Source: an uncultured Sutterella sp. (GTDB lineage: Bacteria > Pseudomonadota > Gammaproteobacteria > Burkholderiales > Burkholderiaceae_F). Taken from it: DNA of 60,032 nucleotides. The notes under the pieces were generated by a model, which had not been told where the DNA came from, did no database searches, and saw nothing but the letters and a program-made list of their open reading frames with translations. A program made the position numbers and the translations under genes. How positions within the stretch are numbered: position 1 is the first letter of the stretch; each line of letters begins with the position of its first letter. Positions 53,808 to 60,032 of the stretch are shown piece by piece. The stretch covers positions 1 to 60,032 of the forward strand of contig CASEFX010000027.1 of the NCBI GenBank assembly GCA_949287305.1, written 5' to 3'.

Positions 53808-55268
53808 TCAGCTCTCGCGACTGCGGTCTCCCTCCTCCACCGGCCTGAAGACGCTCTCGAAAGCCTGCGGAGGCAGGCCCGAAGCGTCCTTCGAGAGCTT
53901 CTTCGTAAGGCTCGACACGAGGAACTGCGCGAGCGTGACGTGCCAGAACATGCCCGCGGTCGTCGGGACGTAGACGTCGCCCGATTGCTCGAGCAACCCC
54001 GCGCGCACCCACTGACCGAGCAAGGGTTTTGCCAAGCGGTCGACATCCACGCCGAAGGCGTCACCGATCCGTTTGAGACTGAAGGGACCTTGTTCGACGG
54101 AAGACGCGATCGTCCGCATAAGGTGCCAGTTGGGCGTCGGCTTCATGAGCGCGAAAACCGGCTTTTCACCCGCTTCGATCCGTTCCTCCCAGGCCTTGAG
54201 CCGGCGTTCCGTCATGAAGGTGTGTGCGGCGATGCGCCCGCCAGCACCCGAACCGAAGGCGAGGCAGTCGCAGGCGGTCTTGGCGAGCGTGTTGTAGCGG
54301 TTTCGCTCCTTTGTCGTTCGACGCCAGTGGGTGTTCGAAATCCGCGTCCAACGGGAGTCCGCGCTCAGCACGGCGTCGGACGCCGCAAAACGGTCCGCCG
54401 CTTCGGCAAGTGTCGCCGCGGGCGGCAGCGTCCCCGCCTTGATGCGCTTGGCAAGGGGCGAGCGCGAGAAGACGTTGAGCTGATAGCAGTCGATGCCGTC
54501 GATCGGAAGGTTTCTCGCGAGTTCGAGGTCTTCGGCCCAGACGGCTTCCGTCTGCATGGGAAAGCCGTAGATGAGGTCGATCACGACGGCGAACTCCTCA
54601 AAGCGGGCCATGCGCTCGATCGCCCGCAGAATGCTCTCACGGTCGTCGACGCACATCATTGCGCGCCGAATGTCACCGTGGAAGGTCTGCACACCGATCG
54701 AAAGCCGGTTGACGCCCGCGCGGGCCGCCGCCTCAAGGCGTTCTTCCATCATGTCGCTCACGCGCCCTTCGAGCGTGATTTCACAGTCTTTCGCGAGCGG
54801 CAGTTCGCGGCGCGCCGCGGCCACAATCAACTCGATGTCCTGCGGGACAAGGGCCGAAGGCGTGCCGCCTCCGAAGTAAAGCGCCGAGATCTCACCGCCC
54901 GACTCCCGAGACTGCACGGGACGCGACGCCCAGAGCCCGAACTCCTTCTCCAAGAGTTCCGCATAACGGTGCGAAGCGGCCTCGTCGAAGGGGTTCTGAT
55001 AAAACATGCAGTAGAGGCACCGCGTGCTGCAGAAAGGCACGTGCACGTAAGCCACCGCCTCCTTCGTGCGGGTTTCGGCGGATAGCGCCTCAAGTTTCGA
55101 GCGGGCGGCTCCGAAGAGCATCGGCAAGCCGATCGGCCCCGCATGCACGGTCGCCTTCGCGCGGAAGGCCGCGTGCAGAGGATCGCTTTCGTTGGCGAAG
55201 TAGGCTTCGTCCCCGCCCCGACCGATAAATCGCTTGAGCGCCTCGACGCCCGCTTCAAAGGAAATCAT
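53808..55268 (-). CDS. radical SAM haem-degrading enzyme, ChuW/HutW family
   Basis: A 486-residue HemN-like radical SAM protein. The cluster motif is CSTRCLYC (CxxxCxxC), followed by the SAM-binding ALYFGGGTPS and further HemN-like parts (NRLSIGVQTFH, IDLIYGFPMQT). The C-terminal part after about 350 is unlike HemN and matches the ChuW/HutW class. ChuW opens haem without oxygen, giving anaerobilin and freeing iron. GGGAGGGG stands just before the ATG at 55268. No haem receptor, TonB or HutX/HutZ gene is nearby, so substrate supply is unknown. Mis-annotation as coproporphyrinogen dehydrogenase is common for this family. Confidence 0.85.
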   Translation of the reverse strand: MISFEAGVEALKRFIGRGGDEAYFANESDPLHAAFRAKATVHAGPIGLPMLFGAARSKLEALSAETRTKEAVAYVHVPFCSTRCLYCMFYQNPFDEAASHRYAELLEKEFGLWASRPVQSRESGGEISALYFGGGTPSALVPQDIELIVAAARRELPLAKDCEITLEGRVSDMMEERLEAAARAGVNRLSIGVQTFHGDIRRAMMCVDDRESILRAIERMARFEEFAVVIDLIYGFPMQTEAVWAEDLELARNLPIDGIDCYQLNVFSRSPLAKRIKAGTLPPAATLAEAADRFAASDAVLSADSRWTRISNTHWRRTTKERNRYNTLAKTACDCLAFGSGAGGRIAAHTFMTERRLKAWEERIEAGEKPVFALMKPTPNWHLMRTIASSVEQGPFSLKRIGDAFGVDVDRLAKPLLGQWVRAGLLEQSGDVYVPTTAGMFWHVTLAQFLVSSLTKKLSKDASGLPPQAFESVFRPVEEGDRSRES

Positions 55269-55480
55269 ATGCCCCTCCCTTGAGATGAGACCTTCAGTAT
55301 CGTTGAAAACATTTCTCCTTCTCAAGCGACAACCGCGACAATGCCCCACGGTCCTTTACCAGACATCTCGTCTCGTACACACGGAAAATGCGTCGGATCA
55401 AACTTCTGGCGCAATCTCCTGAACATACGACGAAGCGTCCCGCATCGGTTTCTGACAGTTCTGCGAAAACCGACTGATTT

Positions 55481-56269
55481 TCAGAAAGGATCGGTGACCG
55501 AAACATCATCTGGCGGGATCCGATCTACCCAGTCATAGACCTGCGTCAGAAGTTGTCCGCTCACAATCAGGCGTCGTCCGTCCCTGCGGATCAGTCCCTT
55601 TTCCATCCAGTCGGAAAAAACCAGGCTCACGGAAGAGCGGTTGGCTGCCACGATGCGGCTGATTTCGAGAACGCTCAGTTTGACGGGAAGAGGATTCCAA
55701 CCGTTCTCCTTCACTTCATAGAATGAGCTCACTACGCTTCGCAGTAGCGTTCGAACACGGGAAGAAAGATCCATTGTGAAGTTTGCGATCATGCCTTCCA
55801 TGTGCGCCTCTTCCTTGAGAATGGCGTTCTTTGCGTAAAGCTTCAGCAGATGAGGCGAGCGTGCGATCTCCTCCTCCCACTTTTCCCGAGGCAGCAGAAT
55901 CACCGTCGAATCGCGAATGACTGTACCCCGCAGATTGAGGCGTATCTGCGTCAAAGCGTCCAGATCCCCGAAGCAACGCCCAGGCACGATGAGCGCGAAG
56001 ATGTGCGTTCGCCCGGCCATATCCTCGAATTCGAAAGCGCCGAGCCCCTTCTCCAGAAGTCCCACAAACGACCTGCCCTCTCCGTGCGGCAACGATGTTC
56101 CCGCCTTGATGTGTTCCCGCACGCCGTATGTCTGAACAATTCGGCGCAATTCAATCGGCTCTTCCGGATGGATCCAGGGACTCTGCAGGAAAACTTGACG
56201 CATGACAACGGACGGTTCGTAAGTTGAGGTCGTTTTCGACGGCTTTTTTCTTCCGCCGCTTTGCATCAT
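55481..56269 (-). CDS. Crp/Fnr-family transcription regulator
   Basis: About 262 residues. The N-terminal half is a cyclic-nucleotide-binding-type beta-roll (FVGLLEKGLGAFEFEDMAGR, FGDLDALTQIRL). The C-terminal half is a winged helix with the recognition part EISRIVAANRSSVSLVFSDW and MEKGLIRRDGRRL. There is no FNR-like cysteine set and the cAMP-contact residues are not evident, so the effector is unknown. The start is unclear: ATGs at 56269 and 56203 both lack a ribosome site. It is divergent from the flavoprotein-porin genes, and the gap holds repeated sites, so it probably controls them. Confidence 0.8.
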   Translation of the reverse strand: MMQSGGRKKPSKTTSTYEPSVVMRQVFLQSPWIHPEEPIELRRIVQTYGVREHIKAGTSLPHGEGRSFVGLLEKGLGAFEFEDMAGRTHIFALIVPGRCFGDLDALTQIRLNLRGTVIRDSTVILLPREKWEEEIARSPHLLKLYAKNAILKEEAHMEGMIANFTMDLSSRVRTLLRSVVSSFYEVKENGWNPLPVKLSVLEISRIVAANRSSVSLVFSDWMEKGLIRRDGRRLIVSGQLLTQVYDWVDRIPPDDVSVTDPF

Positions 56270-56281
56270 ACGTGCGAAACC

Positions 56282-56338
56282 GTTGTCTGCCCAACACTTT
56301 CTTAGTGAACCCGACAGAAGTGTCGTCTGGGCAACACT
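56282..56338. promoter_or_regulatory. 40-base-spaced direct repeats between regulator and flavoprotein genes
   Basis: GTTGTCTGCCCAACACT (56282-56298) and GTCGTCTGGGCAACACT (56322-56338) match at 14 of 17 positions, exactly 40 bases apart. ACACTT (56294-56299) and AAGTGT (56318-56323) also form an inverted pair. GATAAT at 56369-56374 is a likely -10 with a weak -35, as expected for an activated promoter. Confidence 0.5.
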
Positions 56339-56419
56339 GGCTATCTCGCTAGGCAGAAATGCGATTTCGATAATGCATGACAACAACTTATTTTTCACCC
56401 GCACGAAAAGGAGAAGATC

Positions 56420-57934
56420 ATGCATTTGCTTCGGAAAACCGCACTCTGCGCCGCCTTCGTCGGCGTTTTCGGAACCGCCTTTGCCGCCGACCGCGCCATG
56501 GAGGCGGACCTCGTTGTCATCGGCGGCGGTGCAGCCGGGATGCCCGCAGCCGTTCAGGCGGCCGAAAAGGGCGCTAGTGTCGTGTTGCTCGAAAAGAACG
56601 CCTTCGTGGGCGGCGGCGCCAATGCCGCAGAAGGTCTTTTCGGCATTGAATCCCGTTGGCAGCGAGCCAAGAGCATCGGTCTCACGCGAGAAGAAATGTT
56701 CAAGTACACGATGGAGTACTCACACTTCAAGGCCGATCCCGTTCTCACGCACAACTATTACTGGGGAAGTGCCGAAAACCTTGAATGGCTTGCTTCCCAC
56801 GGCATGAAGTTCGATCCCATCGCCATGACGCCCAAGGACGCACCCACCTGGCATGTGGTTGGCGAATACGCCGGACAGGTTCACGGCGCCGCCTACATCA
56901 AGTGCCTCTACGACGCCGCCATCAAAGCGGGCGTCAAGGTTCTGACCTCCACTCCCGCCCAGGAACTTATTCAGGAAAAGGGGCGCATCGTTGGCGTCAA
57001 GGCGAAGGACAAGAACGGCAACACCGTCACGATCCGCAGTAAGGCGACGATCATTGCGACGGGTGGGTTCGGGAACAGCAAGGAAAAAGTTCGTGACTGG
57101 CTCGGGCTCGATCCGGAAATCTTCAAGGCAAGCGTTCCCCTCAACAAGACGGGCGACGGCATTGAAATGGCTTGGAAGGTCGGCGCCGAACACTCTCCCA
57201 TGACGCTCATGATGCACACGGGCGTCCAAGGCAAAGGCATTGAATTTCCGGGAGCGCTCTACTGCATGTCGTGGCAACCCTTCAATCTCTGGGTCAATTC
57301 GCAAGGCAAGCGCTTCGTGGATGAAACAGAAGCCTTCAGCTTCCCGAACGCAGGCAACGCCATCGCCGCGCAGCACGGTCACACGGCCTGGGCCATTTGG
57401 GACAACCACTCTGTCGACTATGTTCAAGAAGCCGGAATCGACAACGGCATCGGCGTGATCGTCCCCGTACTCGACAAGTTGCCGAAACTTCGCGATGAAA
57501 TGAAGGCGGCTCTCGCGGCAGAAAACGCCACCTTTGTTTCCGCCAAGAGCCTCAGCGAACTTGCTGAAAAGATCGGCGTCCCGGTCGACAACCTTAAGGC
57601 CACGGTCAAGGAATACAACGGCTTTGCGAAGACGGGCTTTGACCTCGCCATGCAGAAGTCCCGCAAATATCTGCGTACGATCGAAGGCGACACTTACTAC
57701 GCGATCAAGCTCTTCCCCTTCCACTACACGTCGCTCGGCGGCCTTCGCATCGACCCCGACTTCCATGTGCTCGACAAGAACGAGCAACCGATCCCGGGTC
57801 TCTACGCTGCGGGGGTGGATGTCGGCAATCTCTACGGCGACACCTACGGCGTCTGGACCTCGGGTCATGCCTTCGGGTGGTCGGCCTATTCGGGTCGTCA
57901 CGCCGCGCTTTCCGCCGTTGAAGATCTGAAGTAA
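56420..57934 (+). CDS. Sec-exported FAD reductase, flavocytochrome c-like without haem domain
   Basis: A 504-residue periplasmic flavoprotein. Sec signal MHLLRKTALCAAFVGVFGTA is cleaved near AFA. The FAD part shows ADLVVIGGGAAGMPAAVQA, VGGGANAAEG, TIIATGGFGNS and the closing GLYAAGVDVGNLYGDTYGVW. The cap includes GKRFVDETEAFSF, where the substrate-binding residues of fumarate reductase lie. No CxxCH haem site is present, so electrons must come from a separate cytochrome. The closing motif differs from the GGxHGxNRLGG form, so fumarate may not be the substrate. GGAGAAG precedes the ATG. It pairs with a porin 74 bases downstream. Confidence 0.88.
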   Translation: MHLLRKTALCAAFVGVFGTAFAADRAMEADLVVIGGGAAGMPAAVQAAEKGASVVLLEKNAFVGGGANAAEGLFGIESRWQRAKSIGLTREEMFKYTMEYSHFKADPVLTHNYYWGSAENLEWLASHGMKFDPIAMTPKDAPTWHVVGEYAGQVHGAAYIKCLYDAAIKAGVKVLTSTPAQELIQEKGRIVGVKAKDKNGNTVTIRSKATIIATGGFGNSKEKVRDWLGLDPEIFKASVPLNKTGDGIEMAWKVGAEHSPMTLMMHTGVQGKGIEFPGALYCMSWQPFNLWVNSQGKRFVDETEAFSFPNAGNAIAAQHGHTAWAIWDNHSVDYVQEAGIDNGIGVIVPVLDKLPKLRDEMKAALAAENATFVSAKSLSELAEKIGVPVDNLKATVKEYNGFAKTGFDLAMQKSRKYLRTIEGDTYYAIKLFPFHYTSLGGLRIDPDFHVLDKNEQPIPGLYAAGVDVGNLYGDTYGVWTSGHAFGWSAYSGRHAALSAVEDLK

Positions 57935-57948
57935 TCACCTCCTCAAGT

Positions 57949-57987
57949 CCGTTCGGGCATCCAGTATCCGATGCCCGACGGTTCTTT
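57949..57987 (+). terminator. intercistronic hairpin with short U-tract
   Basis: CCGTTCGGGCATC (57949-57961) pairs with GATGCCCGACGG (57970-57981) with one bulged T around an eight-base loop, followed by TTCTTT. It stands between the flavoprotein and porin genes and may lower porin expression or stabilise the upstream mRNA. Confidence 0.7.
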
Positions 57988-58008
57988 GGCCAACAAACAA
58001 ACATTCTC

Positions 58009-59124
58009 ATGAAACTTCAAACTCTCTCTCCTCTTCTTTTGACGGGCTTTCTCTGCACCGGTCTCTGCACCGCCACGACGGCGGCCGATGTCAAGGCTTA
58101 CGGTACGGTCGACATGTACGTTGCCATGAACAACGACGGCGGCGAATGGACGAGTGCCGTACAAAGCGGCGGTGCAAGTGCTTCGCTTATCGGTCTCACG
58201 GGCACGGAAGAGCTCTCAAACGGTCTTCGGGCGGTTTTCAAACTCGAGGCTGGCATGCTCATGGACGACGGTACTTCTGCGCCTCCGGGCGGAGGCGCAG
58301 GCTACATTTTTCAACGCGAATCCTGGGTTGGGCTTGAAAGCGACCGTTTTGGCAAGCTCACGCTCGGGCGCCAGTATTCCCCGTTTTTCATGACGCTCAT
58401 CCTTGCCGATCCGGGCAACATGAGCATGGGAAGCGCCATCGGCAACTATTGCTGGCCCAATGGCGACGGCATTTTGGGTGGCCTCTTCGGCCCGTCCGAC
58501 ATCTCCCGCCGCGACAATTCGATTCTCTACGCGACGCCGAATTTTTCGGGATTCTCCGCAGAAGTGTTTGCAGCGCTCGGCGAAGTCGAACGCACGGACG
58601 GACAAACGAGTTCCACCCTCGGAAACGCCTACGACATTGCTCTGCAGTACGCGGGAGAACGACTTTTCCTGCGCACGACCCTTCTTGCCGAGGAGCTTTC
58701 GGCAGAGGGGTACGAGCACCGAACCGACCGCTATTGGGTTGCCGCCGCCACCTACGACTTGGGCTTCACGAAGCCTTCAGTTATCTTTACTAAAAAGTTC
58801 TCGCGTGACACCGAAAACGCTCCCGACGTTTGGGCGCTACAGCTTGGCGCCACGACGCCGCTCGGACACGGAACGCTTCTGACGAGTGCCGCCTATCTCA
58901 AGAACGAAACCGTATCCGACGCCGATACGCTTTCCTTCGGTACGCGATACGACTATCCGCTCAGTCACCGCACGAAACTCTACGCAGGCGCCGCTGTTGT
59001 ACTCAATGACGATCTCGCTGACAACGTCGTCATTCCGGGACCCGGCAGTTCTGCGCCGTTTTCGATTGAAAAAGCCGGCAACAACCAGACCCAGTTCTTT
59101 TTCGGCATCAACCACTCATTCTGA
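58009..59124 (+). CDS. Gram-negative porin paired with the flavoprotein
   Basis: A 371-residue outer-membrane porin. Signal peptide to about residue 26 (MKLQTLSPLLLTGFLCTGLC), then ADVKAYGTVDMYVAMNNDGG. Family strands GLTGTEELSNGLRAVFKLEA and GLESDRFGKLTLGRQYSPFF follow, and the end is INHSF. It is a paralogue of the porin at 45375. A terminator directly follows, so it closes a flavoprotein-porin operon that probably takes in the electron acceptor. Confidence 0.92.
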   Translation: MKLQTLSPLLLTGFLCTGLCTATTAADVKAYGTVDMYVAMNNDGGEWTSAVQSGGASASLIGLTGTEELSNGLRAVFKLEAGMLMDDGTSAPPGGGAGYIFQRESWVGLESDRFGKLTLGRQYSPFFMTLILADPGNMSMGSAIGNYCWPNGDGILGGLFGPSDISRRDNSILYATPNFSGFSAEVFAALGEVERTDGQTSSTLGNAYDIALQYAGERLFLRTTLLAEELSAEGYEHRTDRYWVAAATYDLGFTKPSVIFTKKFSRDTENAPDVWALQLGATTPLGHGTLLTSAAYLKNETVSDADTLSFGTRYDYPLSHRTKLYAGAAVVLNDDLADNVVIPGPGSSAPFSIEKAGNNQTQFFFGINHSF

Positions 59125-59138
59125 ACGATCGTAAGGAA

Positions 59139-59174
59139 AACGGGGCGGCACTTTACAAGCTGCCCCGTTTTTTC
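59139..59174 (+). terminator. rho-independent terminator after the porin
   Basis: AACGGGGC (59139-59146) pairs with GCCCCGTT (59162-59169), with a GC/GC inner step, and runs into TTTTTT (to 59174). Confidence 0.92.
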
Positions 59175-59303
59175 ATGAAAGAAAGAGTTTGACTTTCATC
59201 ATGTAGGGTGAAGGCGTCGCCTTCATAGCCATTTGTTTGCGGCGATGAAAGCTCTTCATGCTTGACCGAGAAGTCTCTTTCAAATCGTCGGTTCCTACAT
59301 GAA

Positions 59304-59723
59304 TTATTCCGGAATGTCCACGTTGCGGTAGCGGCCCTTCACGCGAAGACCCACGTCCCAGACGACGCCGCGCTCGGAGGTCTTCTTGTTGGCGCCGAGA
59401 ATTTCCGCGCCCGGATGGCGCTCGAGCGCACGCGACTTGATGGCTTCGGGAATGGCCGCAGCATCGACGTCCACCTTGGAGCGGATGAGACGGCCCGCTT
59501 CGGTGTACACCGCCTCAATTTCGCGTTTTCCTTCACGAGCGTCGACCTCGTAGGCGCGGTCGTCTTCGTCCCAGTCCCATTCGAGGGACGTCGCCTGCGG
59601 GAAGGTCGCCGCGAACGCCTCGCGCACGGGCGCGGGCACGGCTGAAGCTGGCAGATCGCCCGCATAGGCGGGGATGGTCGCGGCAACGGTGAGAAGCATC
59701 GGGAGAATGGTTTTCTTGCGCAT
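59304..59723 (-). CDS. PepSY-like periplasmic protein
   Basis: A 139-residue exported protein. Signal peptide MRKKTILPMLLTVAATIPAYA, then a PepSY-like (DUF2874) domain. The family pattern is PVREAFAATFPQATSLEWDW, followed by YEVDAREGKREIEAVYTEAG, which gives two alpha-beta units. These small proteins are found in the periplasm of many gut bacteria; the ligand and role are unknown. GGAGG stands five bases before the ATG at 59723, preferred to an in-frame ATG at 59744. Confidence 0.8.
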   Translation of the reverse strand: MRKKTILPMLLTVAATIPAYAGDLPASAVPAPVREAFAATFPQATSLEWDWDEDDRAYEVDAREGKREIEAVYTEAGRLIRSKVDVDAAAIPEAIKSRALERHPGAEILGANKKTSERGVVWDVGLRVKGRYRNVDIPE

Positions 59724-59913
59724 AAAGCCTCCGTTTTTCCTCATCTTGACATATTTTTCGTTGCGAATCACGGTGTTTTGCGCGACCGAAAGGAGTTGCC
59801 TCGCTTGGGTCGAGCACCGGAAGACGGACCGGTCGATCGAGCGGGCGTCGTAGGGATTTCGGTAGAATCCAATGGATTTCAATGTCTTTCCAATGAAATC
59901 TGATGGAGATCGA

Positions 59914-60032
59914 ATGAGGCTCAACCTGACCGACAAGGCCGTGGTTTTCGACAGAGAAACGGTACGGCAACTGTTGGAAATCGAAGAGTGCAAAGGCGCT
60001 TGGAAGGCATACGGCAACCTCCCGCCGGATCG
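59914..60032 (+). CDS. probable Fic-family protein, N terminus only (cut by window end)
   Basis: The reading from the ATG at 59914 runs open to the window edge (39 codons). TVRQLLEIEECKGAWKAYG resembles the N-terminal helix of Fic/DOC proteins, in which a KGxWxA segment precedes the inhibitory SxxxxE helix. The FIC active motif would lie beyond the edge. GGAG stands five bases before the ATG; an upstream in-frame ATG at 59893 lacks such a site. Family assignment is tentative. Confidence 0.4.
   Translation, partial: MRLNLTDKAVVFDRETVRQLLEIEECKGAWKAYGNLPPD

Noticed and set aside
56294..56323. CRP or FNR consensus site upstream of the flavoprotein
   Set aside because: The ACACTT/AAGTGT arms are 18 bases apart, too far for a CRP or FNR site, and neither consensus core is present.
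1..60032. CRISPR array or cas genes
   Set aside because: No regularly spaced repeats of 24-40 bases and no Cas-like proteins were seen. The repeated NEELQ codons at about 31095-31210 are a coiled coil inside a gene.

Overview
The window looks like chromosome of a GC-rich, mostly anaerobic Burkholderiales bacterium close to the gut family Sutterellaceae (Sutterella/Parasutterella type). This is inferred from the Burkholderia-style porins, the many exported flavin and molybdenum reductases, the AccA/CysS/UvrA/YihY protein sequences and the codon use. No 16S gene is present, so the genus is an inference.

Layout. Positions 1-3142 are a gene-poor accessory stretch around one IS110-family (IS1111-like) transposase. 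Positions 3143-5701 (minus) encode a type V autotransporter, and 6466-6834 (minus) a small two-HTH protein. From about 7557 to 31623 (plus) thirteen genes lie nearly end to end, with 4-8 base overlaps or short gaps. Together they form a complete cellulose locus: a BcsQ-like protein, bcsA, bcsB, bcsZ, bcsC, an EAL protein, a periplasmic solute-binding protein, a membrane diguanylate cyclase, bcsE, bcsF, bcsG, a GAF/EAL phosphodiesterase and a CheB-CheR-PAS fusion. The synthase, export pore, phosphoethanolamine transferase, c-di-GMP makers and breakers and a chemosensory-type methylation enzyme thus appear to share one transcription unit.

Positions 31866-37433 are mostly housekeeping: an NlpE-like lipoprotein, tRNA-Glu(CTC), accA, cysS, a TPR protein, a periplasmic cyclophilin and a Vat-type acetyltransferase. 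Positions 37434-37850 contain no protein gene but do contain stacked palindromes, two co-axial helices and a terminator, which together suggest an unannotated small RNA.

Positions 37851-46517 (minus) form a respiratory block: porin, TtrS-like kinase, FixJ-type regulator, Tat-exported flavoprotein reductase, then DmsA and DmsB without a DmsC anchor. A perfect 14-base palindrome sits near -42 of a predicted dmsA promoter. Positions 46885-50823 hold yihY and a UvrA2-like ABC ATPase. Positions 50917-53447 hold [NiFe]-hydrogenase accessory genes (hyaD, hypC, hyaE, hyaF types and a rubredoxin) with no structural subunits beside them. Positions 53808-55268 encode a ChuW/HutW-type radical SAM haem-degrading enzyme.

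Positions 55481-59124 hold a Crp-family regulator divergent from a Sec-exported flavoprotein reductase plus porin pair. The window ends with a PepSY-like periplasmic protein and the start of a probable Fic-family gene.

Two themes link the genes: c-di-GMP-controlled production of pEtN-cellulose, and modular anaerobic respiration in which exported reductases sit beside porins and dedicated regulators.
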